Shown: piece by piece, positions 21,301 through 34,074 of the stretch
Position numbering within the stretch: the first letter of the stretch is position 1
Layout: each line of letters begins with the position of its first letter
Source: Zanthoxylum bungeanum
Lineage: Eukaryota > Streptophyta > Magnoliopsida > Sapindales > Rutaceae
Direction of reading: 5' to 3'
DNA length: 64,000 nucleotides
Assembly: GCA_019454045.1 (NCBI GenBank)
Contig: SKCR01006513.1
Location: forward strand, 372,001 to 436,000
The notes under the pieces: generated by a model
What the model was told of the DNA's origin: nothing
Databases searched by the model: none
Seen by the model: only the letters and a program-made list of their open reading frames with translations
Position numbers and translations under genes: made by a program

Positions 21301-22031
21301 AAAGGTTCATTCAAGAATCAACAACATGAATATAAGAAGTTTAAATACAGAAGTTCATCCTTAGCTTTGCCTAGGAGATTAGTTCTCCATGGAAGAAAAA
21401 GATGCAGCCTGAATAGATTGAGAGACGTCATAATTTCCTTGAAGTTCTTCGTTCTTCCTCTCTATGAATTATGTTTTTGGCTCTTTTTGTGTGTTTTTCC
21501 TCTGTTTCTCTCTGATTTTCTCCTCTCCCAGGGTTTAGGACGAAGTTGGGTTTATATAGAAAAGTCTTAAAACCCTAAATTGCATTAAAAACGCACATCA
21601 CAAATCTTGGAATTGCAGTTTCGCGTCGTGACGTGCGCCGCAAGTCGAGACATTCCAGTGGCTTTGTAGGATGCTATAATTGACTAGATCTCCTCGAGTA
21701 TATGCAAATCGATATATTATGGGTCTCGTAACTCTTTCTAAATCAAAAGTTATAGCCTTTTTAAATTCAGTGTGAGGCTGATGCTCCTGTGTGTGTCCGA
21801 TATGTCTGTTAGGCTCTGAAACATGTTCAATTGCTCCATTCTCCTTGATCCATCGCTTCCTATTAACAAAGCATAAAATGAATCTAATTAAGATTAAAAC
21901 ATATGATAATAAAGTTGAGTTAGCAGTGTTCTAAGTACACTTTCATGCACTTATCAATACGCTAAGAATTTACCCGAGGACACTCCAAAAGCACATTTGT
22001 CCAGATTCAACCTCATTTTGTGCTTCCTCAA
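18300..22031 (-). pseudogene. Tat-like Ty3/Gypsy pol (RT end, RNase H, integrase), decayed and interrupted
   Basis: Read on the minus strand from right to left. An RT piece (RLNLDKCAFGVSSGKFLAY) occupies 22031-21957. A solo LTR interrupts at 21956-20698. RT then resumes with YMVSAQGIEANPKKI and VALNHFISNATDKYHALF. RNase H follows (LLDAETLYPAHELVALSLV, EVYTDHPLRHIL, LVKWLVELNEY), then integrase (SHWGIDIIGPMPIGRGQ near 19150 and ETPFSLAFGCEALIP near 18720). Many stops and frameshifts are present. These motifs match the Tat/Retand-type branch of plant Gypsy elements. The protease and most of the RT palm are absent: gag-like sequence starts directly at about 22032. Confidence 0.85.
20698..21956 (-). 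repeat. Solo LTR of family S inserted in Tat-like RT
   Basis: On the plus strand it starts TGATTATGTCC and ends CACTTATCA. It is flanked by ATACC (20693-20697) and ATACG (21957-21961), a 5-bp TSD with one mismatch. Removing it rejoins the RT reading ..KFLAY/MVSAQG.. exactly. In its own orientation it has a TATA box (TATATAAACCC, minus strand, near 21555). Only one LTR is present and no internal sequence. Confidence 0.9.
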
Positions 22032-23142
22032 TAACTCTCCTCATTTTTGGTAACATCAAAAGAAAACTACAAAGCACTAGAATTGGTCGTCTTCTTTCAT
22101 ATTTCTGGTGTTTTCTTAACCAAGAGAGTGTAGATACAAGATCCTGAACTATTGAGATCTGCTACTGCTATTTCTTGAGTATCCACCTATTGACAGTAAG
22201 TTCCCCTGGCTGCCTTCCTCTAGTGGCTCTCTTTCCTAAATACCTCTTCATACTTAGCCATTTTAGCGGCTAACTCGTAGAAATCTTTGAATTCCATTCC
22301 TTGGAATTTCTTTATCAGCTCTATATTTAAGCCTTTCCATCTCCTGCCTAGTGAACAATGAATAGCATACTAGGTCAAAGTTGTTCTTGTTAAGAAATTA
22401 GGAAATAACCTTAGTTTAAAATTTGAAAAGTTGTCATAATTTACCAGTTCTCCATACTGGATAGTGAATCTGGTTATGTGCTCCAATGAGGATTGGTTAT
22501 CCTCTCCAAAAAATAATGAAAAGTTAAGAATTTGGTAACCCTAGGATATTGGTTTTCTCTATCAACTACATCCGAATAACGCTTGTGAAATTTGGGACGA
22601 ATAAGCCTCAGTCCTGGTCCATAAAGATTTTGCACCATTTCTCTTACTATATCTGCATCCATGTGACGAGGAATATGCACTGGAGGAAGATTTCCTATGT
22701 TAAACAGTGGAGGATTGCCCCCGGAGCCGATTCCTGCATGCATTCTCTCCTTATAAATTGCAGGATGGTTGTTTATATTAGTGGCTCCAAAGAATTGTTG
22801 AAGAGCCATAGGAACCACATGCCTACCATTTTCGAAATGGTGGCTATTGGTAGCAGGAATCCTATTACATCCTCTAACTTCTTCTCTCATGTCTGGGAGC
22901 TAGTATCTGTCTTCTACTAAAGGAAGATGGAAGTGAGGATTTGGCCCATAAGCATGGGCTAGGCAATGAATTTTTTTAGCCTGGACATTGCTGCATGCCC
23001 TTCATTCCTGGATGTTTTCCCAGACATGTGCTATTTCATCCTCTCTATAATCTGTAAGATTTTCTCAAGGCTCTTTGTTATAATACCTACAAAAATAGTT
23101 AGTTCAGCACTGAAATTATTAGGTAAATTTGTATCACCTAAG
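22032..23142 (-). pseudogene. Tat-like gag region, decayed
   Basis: The minus-strand frame at 22890-22474 includes a NPPLFNIGNLPPVHIPRHMD segment and YPRVTKFLTFHYF. The next frame reads EDNQSSLEHITRFTIQYGEL. Together these resemble the YPRG..FSGEDG..EHI.RF capsid core of plant Gypsy gag. Further left WKGLNIELIKKF and DFYELAAKMAKYEE fit the capsid C-terminus. Stops and small indels break it throughout. The N-terminal part is displaced by the Copia-3 insertion and resumes at 44804. Confidence 0.65.
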
Positions 23143-23147
23143 ACTCT

Positions 23148-25031
23148 TATTGGACAATTATGACTAATAGCGTCACTATTTGTACAGATCATGGTGTTGT
23201 TGTACAAATTAACTATGTGACAAATGAGATTGCACTCTTATCATTTGTGATTAGATCACCTAGATGTATAAATGATGAGAGGTCCCTATGATTTGTTCCT
23301 GGACAGAGAATGATATGAGACAGTATTAGTCCACAAAGGATAAATCATTAAATATCTCTAGTCAGAGTATTATCGAGATTGGACATCGATAAATACGTAA
23401 AAGACTAGTATTACACTTGTGCGCGTTGTGAGGGCATAACAGCATAGTTCTCATATATTTGGGTATAGGATACTCATGCAAGTGTAGTAGGAGGTTGTGT
23501 TTCACCGATGGTACGGGAAACAGCTTCGCTCTGGATAGACTCCCTCGGAATTCCATTGGTAGTATGACTATGTGTCTATGGAAGTCCGAAATCAGGGTAG
23601 GTGTATGTGGTCTTAACCTAAGACTTGCACTGCAAATACTTGTGACAATCAATGTACTTTGGTTGCGGTCATCCAGGGCTTTAACCGGTTCTGTGTACGC
23701 CAATATTGGGTATATTGAGAATCGTAGTGTGTTGGGTGTGATGTCAAGATGGAAGTATCACTCCAGTCATAGTGGAGATGATGATCGCGCATGGATACAG
23801 AACTGGTTCTCTATAAAGGTTGCAACCGTCGGGATAATATGACTTGGTCATGATTATCCGATAATAAAGAGACTAGTTGTTTGTCATCTGATATATACTT
23901 CGTACGGGGCAGACACTGTACTAGCCCCAGGCCTCGCATGTGATCATCCGATACTGGACAGAAATACGCAATACCACGTATACTACGCCTGATACAGATC
24001 CTTTATTCCTGTAAGGATATTTCTGGAGAATTGGGTAGGCATGTCGCTTTGCTAGAAGCCAACCTTGTCTTGTAAATCGGTAAAATGTAGTACTTGGTAC
24101 GTACGTGATCGGATAGTCCGACAATCGTATTTACTGCCAACATATCCGGGGATCTCATGGGTCGCTTCCCGAAGATTCACCGATGACGTATGACTCACAC
24201 TTTAATTAATCTGGGATTAATTAGATGAGAGAGAAAAATTAATCTGGGATTAATTGCGGAGATTTGGAATTAATCAGTAAATTAATATGTTTGATATATT
24301 AAACGAAATTGGTTTTCGATGCGGAATTAAATTAGATTTTAATTCAGGCGAACGAGTTATTTTAGAATTAATTCGTTAGCGACGTGAATAGTAATTAGGC
24401 TTGGCATGATTATTTAATTAAATTAGATTTAATTACGACGCAACGAATAAATCGTTAATTTGGAATTAACAAACCCGAGCCCGATATTATTTACAAGCGC
24501 ATTCGTATTTTGAATTCGAGTGCGGCACGCAAGTTAAATCAAGCGTCAAATCATTAGTCGCATCAAGTGTCAAATCATTAGTCATTTCAAGCGTCAAATC
24601 ACTTGTCACTTTGAGTAATGTGACTTGACAACTTGATGGATGTGAATAGTGATGGAAGTGTGATAGCATGATTGACATTTAATTTATTTAAATATTTGGT
24701 ATTTGTTAATTGATTTTGAAAATCAATTATTAATTTTTGAAAATAAAAGGTGGTATTAGATACACACTTTTAAGCCAACCATTACACAACACAATTATCT
24801 CTCTCTTCTTCTTCTCCCTTTCTCCCTCCATTGCTCATGCCCAAGGGGCTGTATTCTGCCCTCAAAAGCCGAGATGATTAGCAGTTCAAGCTTTATTTTG
24901 TGGCAAAAATCATGGTGTTAGCACACTTAGAAGACATACGAAGGTGATAAGGAAACCCACCCACGATCCGGGAATCTTTTGACGAAGCTTGGAGCTTGTT
25001 CAAGGAGCATCAATGGACGCCCAAACAGTGA
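23148..25031 (+). repeat. Copia-3 5' LTR (family B), 3' end deleted
   Basis: It aligns with the LTR at 42657 from TTGGACAATTATGAC to ..GGACGCCCAAACAGTGA, and then stops abruptly at about 25031. About 150 bp of LTR end are lost. It carries three tandem copies of a 28-bp unit (TCAAGCGTCAAATCATTAGTC) at about 24536-24610. Confidence 0.9.
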
Positions 25032-27053
25032 AACTGTTACAAGAAAAAATAACAATGTATTAGTCCAACTAATTTTTATAAATAGACGAAATTATTTTGA
25101 AAGACGCGTAAGGCTAAGTATCTGAACGAAATTGCAAATTAAATACTAGCCTCCCACTATTTTCATCAAGTCTCTAACCCTCTATTGAGAACTCGGGAAA
25201 TCCCATTTCCTAGTGGGCTAGGATCCCGTTAAATAACACACAACCTTGACTTTGGCCAACAAATTGTATGCTATTTAACTAGGTAGATCTCAAAGATCAA
25301 TTGGATCTCATCCAATTCCTAGATCCGGTTAGGTGGACATCCAAGTCCAAAACATATGTACATTACTTATGCCAATGTATCTAATACATTTTCCTAACCA
25401 CATCCTCCGAATCATCTAGGCTTTGGCTTTGGCACAACAAACCTAATGATTCCAGTTAAGCGGGACCCATTGACAAGGAAAGTTTCGTAATCAATGTCGT
25501 TGGACAAGAAGTGATCTTGACTTTGGCCAACGAATCACAACTTGGACAAGACACCGATGTGGAACAAAACTCTCATGATTTAAGTACTTCCTCTATTGAC
25601 AAAGGTCTTGACTTTGGCCAACAAACCAATGCCAATTTTGGATCTTGAACAAAAATCATTCAACGGAAGGATAATTGCTTAATATAGATTGAGGGATTTT
25701 TGTGTAATTGGCAACCAATTTATTTCTTTGTTAGGTCTCATCATCATACACCCTTAAGCATGCTTCTAAAACATCATAAAGCGCGTAAAGTAAATTAATA
25801 GTGATATGCGGATGGATATATAAAACAACTTGTTCCTAGAACAAATCACTCACTTTCCTCTCCCCGCTAGCACTATTCTACTTCTAACCCAATTACATAA
25901 TACAATAAGAGAAACCTCATTTACATTGAGGGGAATTAGGTGAGAAGAGAATACAAAGAGATAAAAGAGATAAGGCTGGACACGCAGGTCCAATTTATAA
26001 ATTCTAAATTTACAATAATATCTAGAATTACCCTTTCCCTTCTAATATCCATCCGATATACACTATTCATTCATCACATACATATATATTCAATCAAGAC
26101 ATGCTATACAACCAATCTAATCCAATTAATTAGTCTTTGTTTAAGTGATCATCCAATGTTCAAACAACGGTTTTGATTTTGCGCGAGTCTAACTCGTTTG
26201 AGAATAAGTACATAAGGTACGAATTCAAGAATTATATCGAACTACTTGTTAAATCCAATTTAAGTCGTATTCAATACTAATTCAATTCATTTAATTCCAA
26301 ATTAAATGTTTACACTTTTAATGTGCTTTAAAGACTTAGATTCTAAATCTAATCTAATTGGGTCTCAAAGCCCAACTAACATCCAATGTTTGTTTAATTA
26401 AAGTCCAATGGGCTTTCAATTGATTTATAAAGGCTTGGGCTTTGGTCAATATGGGTCAAACCCAATTACCAAACAAACCCAAAGGAATCACCCTTAAATG
26501 CCATAAAATCAATTTCAAGCCCATAAGGCCCAATTAAACATAAAAGCCCATTAATTAAATTTCAATATTCCAAATTTTTAAAATTCAATTAATTAAAGTG
26601 TAAATCCATGATTAATACATTAAACCAAATATTTCAAAACATCAATTTAATTTTATTAATCATTATTTGTTCTAAAACATGTCCAACATTATTTGAACAA
26701 AAATCAAGTCCTTTAACATGTCATGTTGCATTCGGCCAAGAGGGATTTTTTGGTTCGATTTGTTTTTCAATCCGATTGAATCACTAATCTACGTCCCGTA
26801 TATGTTTTAAGTCATCTAATGAACTTATACACAAAAAATTCCAATCCAATGCAAGGACCTTCATATTCGGCCAAGTCAACAAATTTGGGGAAAAATCATC
26901 CAATGTATTTTTCTCAAAATTGATTATGTATAACACCATATTACATACATATAAGCATACTTAATCATCAAATTTCACAAGAACATGCTTCAATCAATTT
27001 TACCCAAATTAACCCTAATGTATTTCATGCTTAAACATGGCTTCATGATACCA
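25032..27053 (-). repeat. Second copy of Copia-2 leader and PBS, left of its 3' LTR
   Basis: This stretch repeats 34960-36978 nearly base for base, including the four GTTGGCCAAAGTCAAG-type motifs (reverse-oriented, about 25245-25625). It ends in a PBS complement (GGCTTCATGATACCA, 27039-27053) next to an LTR start. It should not exist beside a simple 3' LTR: it is the leader of a second element copy sharing the LTR at 27055-28985. Its left end is a breakpoint in the Copia-3 LTR. Confidence 0.9.
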
Positions 27054-27054
27054 T

Positions 27055-28985
27055 TGTTGTTTTCTAATATTAGTCCCAAAGAAAGTATAAGAAAATGAAA
27101 CACATGATTTAATATGTAATACTTGAAGCATGGCGGAATCATACTTACAAAGCTTGTGATGAAAAGTGATGAAGAAAATCTTTGAGTCTCCAAGGTGGAA
27201 ACTTTCGGCCAAGGTGGAAGTGAAGAAGAAGCTCCAAGCTTTCTTTGTATTCCAAGCTCCAAGGATGTTTCCCTATCACCTCCTTTGATCCTTCAATGTG
27301 CTAGCAAAAGGAGTAAAAGAAAAATTAATTTCCTTTTTTCCTTTGAAGCTCACGGCGTGAGCATGAGAGAGAGGGAGAGAAGCTTTTTGTTTTTGCACTT
27401 TGTTTTCTTTCTAAAAAAAAACTTATGAAAATATTTACCAAATATTTGGTAAATACCTTTCCAAAAAGTCAAAAGCATTTTCCTATCCAAAAAGCCATTA
27501 AATGGCCTCACCAACTTCTTTCATGAATAGTGACAATGTGTCACTCAATAAAGGTGACTTGTGACATCCATCAACTAGTCATGTCAAGTGATGTGACTTC
27601 GCGATGTGACTTGCGGGCCCCATTCGTTTCAAAATACGAATGTGTCTGCAAACACTTTCGGCTCGGTTTCGCTAATTCCGAATTAACGAATTTCCGTCGC
27701 GACGTAAATTAAATAATTATGCCTAGCGAAATCACTATTCTCGTCGCTAACGAATTAATTCTAAATTAATTCGTTTGCCCAAATTAAAATCCGATTTTAA
27801 TTCCGCGTCGAAATCTAATTTCGTTTAATATATCGAATATATTATTTTATCGATTAATTCCAAATTAATCGTTCTCTCTCTAAATTAGGCATTTTATCCA
27901 AGATAAAGTTTCTCCGTAATTAATCCAAGATTAATAAAGTTCGAATCAAATATCATAGGTGAATCTTCAGGAAGTGACCCAAGAGATCTCTAGATATGTT
28001 GGCAGTAAATACGGTCGTCGGATAATCCGAACACGTACGCACCTTGTACTACGTTTTTACCGATTTACAAGACAAGGTTGGCTTCTAGCAAAGCGTCATA
28101 CCTACCCAATTCTCCAGAAATATTCTTATTGGAATATTAAATCTTTATCAAGCGTAGTATACCGTAGTATTGCGTACACCGATCCAGTATCGGACGATCA
28201 CATGTTAGGCCTGGGGCTGGAAATGTGTCTGCCCCGTACAAAACATATATCGGACATCAAACAACTAGTCTCTTTAAATCGGACAATCCTGACCTGGTCA
28301 TATTGTCCCGACGGTTGCAACCTTTTTATAGAGTACTAGTTCTGTATCCTGCGCGATCATCATCTCCATATGTCTGAAGTGATACTTCCATCTTGACATC
28401 ACACCACAGTACACTACGATTCTCGATAAACCCAGAAGAGGTGTACACAGACCGGTTAAAGCCCCGAACCACCAAAACCAAAGTTTACCGATTGTCGCAA
28501 GCACTAGCGATGCAAGTCTCAGGTTAAGACCATATACACCTACCCTGATGCGGCCTCCCATAGACACGCAGACATACTACCAATGGGATTCCGCGGGGTC
28601 CATCCAGAGCGAAGCTGTTTTCCGTACCATCGGTAAAACACAACCTCCTATCGCACTTGCATAAGTATCCTATACTTAAATATATGAGAACTATGTCGTT
28701 GTGCCCTCACAACGCGCACAAGTGCAATACTAGTCTATTCCGCATTATCGATGTCTGATCTCGATAATACTCCGACTAGGGATATTTAATGATTAAACCT
28801 TTTATATTGATACTGTCTCATATCATCTCAATACGGAACTAATCATTTGGACTTTCACCATTTATATATCAAAGTAAATAAATTACAAAACGGTAAAAGG
28901 CAATTTCATTATCACATAGTTAATTTTGTACAATAATACAATATCACTTACAAAACAGTGACGCTATGGGTCATAATGTCTAACA
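27055..28985 (-). repeat. Copia-2 3' LTR (also the 5' LTR of the leader fragment)
   Basis: The plus strand starts TGTTGTTTTCTAATATT and ends ATGTCTAACA. To its right is the PPT complement ATCTCCCACTTGG. To its left is a PBS complement. It is therefore a shared LTR in an LTR-internal-LTR-leader array. Confidence 0.93.
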
Positions 28986-31900
28986 ATCTCCCACTTGGCC
29001 TATAGCCAGTCACTCAAGCATCTAATACCTGAACTATGTATATGTCATTCAAACACATGCTGAAGAACAGCCTTCGTCAGCGGATCTACAATGTTGTCAT
29101 CCGATGCGATCTTCTCGACCTTTACATCGCCACGATGTATAATCTCCCGAATCAGATGGTAACGCCGAAGAACATGCTTGGATCGTTGATGAGACCTTGG
29201 CTCCTTAGCTTGTGCTATAGCCCCGTTATTGTCACAATACAATGGAACGGGCTCAGCTGCTAACGGAACTATTCCTAATCCGATTAGGAATTTTCGGATC
29301 CAAACTGCCTCATTTGCTACTCCGACGCAGCGAATACTCCACTCACTTCTATTGTTGAATCGGCAACAGTATCTTGCTTGGAAGATTTCCAGCTCACTGC
29401 CCCGTTATTCAAACAAAAAATGTACCCGATTGCGACTTGAAGTCGTCCTTGTTGGTTTGGAAATTTACATCGGTGTGTACCCATATACCTCAAGTTCTCC
29501 ACCTCCATAAATTAAGAAAGCATCCTTAGTTCGTCTAAGATACTTAAGGATATTCTTAACTGCCATCCAGTGACCTTCACCTGGATCGGCCTGATAGCGA
29601 CTGCACATGCTCAAAGCATATGACACATCAGGTCGCGTACATATCATGGCATACATGATCGATCCGACTGCCGAGGCGAACGGTATCCGACTCATGTTAT
29701 TTCTCTCTTCTTGAGTCTTAGGACACATGTCTTTAGACAGAAGGATACCACGTGACATTGGCATCAATCCCATCTTGGATTGATTCATGTTGAATCGCTT
29801 CAACACTTTGTCAATATATGTACTCTGGGAGAGTCCAAGCAGCTTTTTAGATCTATCCCGGTAGATTTTTTTCCCAGAATAAAGGCTGCTTCTCCCAGAT
29901 CTTTCATGGAGAATTTTAATGAAAGCCAAGCTTTCACCGACGTTAGCATGGGAATGTCATTGCCTATAAGCAATACGTCGTCGACATAAAGGACAATAAA
30001 AGTCAGTGCTCTCCCACTAGCCTTCTTGTATACACAAGGGTCATCTGCGTTTTGCACGAAATCATATTCTTTTATGATCTCATCAAAACACTGATTCCAT
30101 GACCGTGATGCTTGCTTCAATCCATAAATGGATCGATTTAACTTACAAACCTTGTTTGCAAGTCTAGGTATGATAAAACCATCAGGCTGTTGCATATAAA
30201 CATCCTCCAAAAGGTTTCCGTTAAGGAAAGCGGTTTTAACGTCCATCTGTCATATCTCGTAATCGAAATATGCAGCTATTGCAAGCATTATACGAATGGA
30301 TTTAATCATGGCAACGGTGAGAAAGTTTCGTCATAATCAATACCATATTGTTGACGATACCCCTTTGCTACAAGCCTAGCTTTGTACGTTTGCACGTTGC
30401 CATCCATGTCGGTCTTCTTCTTGAAGATCCATCTGCATCCAATAGGCTTTACGCCTTCTGGTGCATCAACCAGTGTCCAAACTTGGTTGGCATACATGGA
30501 ATCCATCTCGGACTTCATGGCTTCTTGCCATAAAGCGGAATCAATATTCTGTATCGCTTCCTCATACGTAGCCGGTTCATTTTCCTCAATAAGATTAATA
30601 TCTACATGAGGCGAGATCAGGAACCCATACCTCTCAGGTACTGTCCTGACTCTCTCCGACCTACGCGGTCCTTGTGTATATGAAGATTGTGGTACAGACT
30701 CATCCCGGATGGTCTGTTCATGTTTCGTCGTTGATTCATTGCCAGAACAGTATCACTACGATTTTCATCGAGCTCCACTTTCCTCCCACTTACCACTGCA
30801 TCTAGGAATTCCTTCTCAAGGAAAAATGTATGTAGAGCAACAAATACTTTGTTCTCTTGTGGGTGATAGAAGTAATATCCTTTGGTTTCCCTAGGATATC
30901 CCACGAAAAGGCATTTATCTGATTTGGGTTCTAGTTTGGTTCCTTCCAAACGTTTAACATATGCCCAGCATCCCCAAATCTTCAGGAAAGAGAAACCCGG
31001 TTTCCTTCCTGTCCATATCTCATATGGAGTCTGTTCAACAGACTTTGACGGAACCTTATTCAAAATAAGTACTGCACTGTTTAATGTGTATCCCCAGAAG
31101 GATATTGGTAGCTCAGTGCGACTCATCATCGACCTTACCATGTCTAACAAGGTACGGTTTCTCCGTTCAGACACACCGTTTAATTGCGGTGTTCCAGGAG
31201 GAGTCCACTGTGAAAGAATACCATATTCTTTCAAGTAATCTTGAAACTCATAACTTAAGTATTCGCCACCACGGTCCGACCGCAATGTCTTAATACTCTT
31301 GCCTGTTTGTTTTTCTACTTCGTGTCGAAACTCTTTGAATTTCTCAAAAGTTTCGACTTGTGTCTCATTAGATACACATAACCATAACGAGATGCATCAT
31401 CCGTAAAGGTTACGAAGTAATGATATCCACCTCTAGCCTGGCTAGACATGGGCCCACATACGTCCCTATGAACGAGGGCTAACAGTTCTGTGGCATGTTC
31501 ACCTTTACCGCTAAAAGGTGATTTAGGCATTTTACCTAAAAGACAAGATTCGCAGACATCATATGAATTAAGATCAAATCCGTCCAAGTACACACTCTTC
31601 GAAAGTGTGGATATACGAGTCTTGTTGATGTGTCCCAGACGACAATGCCACATGTAAGCTTCATCTTTTAGATTACTCCTTTTGAGCCTTTTGTTTGTTA
31701 TTTTATGTTTAGGAGATTCATTTATATTCAAAATGTAAAGACCATTATTTGCAACGGCAGTGCAAATTTCTGCATCATCTTTATACAAATAACACCCAGT
31801 GTTTCTAAATACAAAAGTGTACCCATGCTGGGTTAACAAAGATACAGATATGATATTCCTAGTCAAACTAGGTATATAATAACAGTTCAAAAGTTTAAGT

Positions 31901-32129
31901 ACATGCCTCGAGGGCAGTTCCAAAACAAAAGTCCCTACAGCCAAAATAGCAACTGGAGTTCCGTTTCCGACTCGTAGATCAACCTCCCCTGAAGCCAGCA
32001 TCCTGCTATTCTGCAGATCCTGTAAATCAGTACATATATGAGCAGCACAACCAGAATCAAAAATCTAATTTTTAAAACTAGAAGTAGTCATATTTATTTC
32101 AATAACAAACATACCAGAGGCTAGTGCCT
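28986..32129 (-). pseudogene. Copia-2 gag end and pol (protease to RNase H), nearly full length but broken
   Basis: Read from 32129 down: the gag tail, then a stop where the family has Trp in WIFDSG. The protease FDSGCAAHIC follows. Integrase has a Cys pair CESCLLGK, VHRDVCGPM and RSDRGGEYL, and NGVSERRNRTLLDMVRSMM. RT has MDVKTAFLNGNLLEDVYMQQ and YVDD (about 29976-29987). RNase H has SWKSSKQDTVADSTIE and the final YCDNNGAIAQAKEP. Frames break at about 31300, 30560, 30290, 29860 and 29480. The longest intact part is integrase (31285-30617). Confidence 0.95.
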
Positions 32130-34074
32130 TGTTAGACAATTATGACCCATAGCGTCACTGTTTTGTAAAAGACATTGTGTTTTGTACAAAATTGACTATG
32201 TAATATTGAAATTGCCTTTTATCATTTCGTAATTTATTTACTATGATATATAAATGGTAAAAGTCCATATGATTAGTTCCGGATTGAGATGATATGAGAC
32301 AGTATCAATCCATAAAGGTTTAATCATTAAATATCCCTAGTCGTAGTATTATCGAGATTGGACATCGATAATGCGGAATAGACTAGTATTGCACTTGTGC
32401 GCGTTGTGAGGGCATAACGGCACAGTTCTCATATGTTTAAGTATAGGATACTTATGCAAGTGCAATAGGAGGTTGTGTTTTACCGATGGTACGGAAAACA
32501 GCTTCGCTCTGGATAGACCCCGCGGAATCCCATTGGTAGTATGTATATGTGTCTATGGGAGTCCGCGTCAGGGTAGATGTATTTGGTCTTAACCTGAGAC
32601 TTACATCGCTAATACTTGCGACAATCGGTAAACTTTGGTTTTGGTCGTCCAGGACTTTAACAGGTTCTGTGTACGCCTCTATTGGGTTTATCGAGAATCG
32701 TAGTGTATTGGATGTGATGTCAAGACGGAAGTGTCACTCCAGACATATGGAGATGATGATCACGCAGGGATTCATAACTCGTTCTCTATTGTGTTGCAAC
32801 CATCGGGACAATGTGACAAGGTCATGATTATCCGATTCAAAGAGACTAGTTGTTTGATATCCGATATGTGCTTCGTACGGGGCAGACACTATTCCAGCCC
32901 CAGGCCTAGCACGTGACATCAGATACTGGATCGCATTACGAGATACTAGGTATTCTACGTCTGACATAGATTATATATTCCAGTAAGAATATTTCTGGAG
33001 AATTGGGTAGGCACGGTGCTTTGCTAGAAGCCAACCATGTCTTGTAAATCGGTAAGCACGGAGTACGAGGTACTCGCTTTATCGGATAGTCCGATAACCG
33101 GATTTACTGCCAATATATCCAGAGATCTCTTGGGTCGCTTCCCAAGGATTCACCGATGACTGTTGACTTAAATTGGAATTAATCTGGGATTAATAAAGAG
33201 AGAGAAAATTAATCTGGGATTAATATGGGCTTTGTTTAATCTGGGATTAAAAGTGTACAGTGGCGAAAGAACGCGATTAATTTGGAATTAATCGGTAAAA
33301 TAAATTTAATAGTTAAATTTGATTTTTCTATTTAATTTATTCAAACGGGCTAAAATTAATATATCGGATATATTAAAATGAATTGGATTTCATTACGAGA
33401 TTAAAGTCGGACTTTAATGCGAACGAACGAATTAATTTAGAATTAATTCATGAACGACGTTCGATATATATTTGCGAGGCATCGTTATTTAATTAAATTG
33501 GATTTAATTATTTAACGACGAAGGATCGTTTAATTGGATTAAACGGAACCGAGCCGCGGCAAATGCCCGTAGAGATATTTGAATTTCGAATTCAAATATT
33601 TGGAGCCAAAAGTGTGGTAGGTGTTCCCACCACACAACCACCTTGTTTTGTCTTAATGAATACCATTTACCCATCTCTACCTTGTTTTGGGTAAAAGGTG
33701 AAATGGTTTCACTTTTTGGTAAATAACAAAAAGGCATTTCATTTGTTGTAACACTTGACACAAACCAAAAAACAAAAAAACCCTAAGGAACCTTCCTTGG
33801 CCGAAATTCTTCCTACTCTCCTCTCTTTGATTTGATTTTCAAATCATCAAAAGCTAGCACTTTGGAAGTGAACAAAGGTGATAGGGAAACTCCTCAATAG
33901 CTTGGAATCATCCTAAAGCTTGGATTCATCATAAAGCTTAGATCTTGGAGATCTTGGATCTCAAATTTTTAAAAGCTCCAAAACTCATTGTAAGTATATT
34001 CCACACCTTATAATGATCAACTCTTTTATTATGCATGCTTATTAGATCCTTATAATGTTCTAGGAACACCAACA
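32130..34074 (+). repeat. Solo LTR (family A) inserted in Copia-2 gag
   Basis: Starts TGTTAGACAATTATG and ends ACACCAACA, 1945 bp. A perfect TSD TGCCT lies at 32125-32129 and 34075-34079. Excising it with one TSD restores the gag reading DIKAGKALASGMFV across the site. It matches the Copia-1 LTRs over most of its length, with some divergence near 33650-33800. Confidence 0.96.

Noticed and set aside
27195..27428. 77-aa ORF starting METFGQGGSEEEAPSF, repeated at 37121
   Set aside because: Lies inside the two Copia-2 LTRs; no domain, and its extension differs between the copies.
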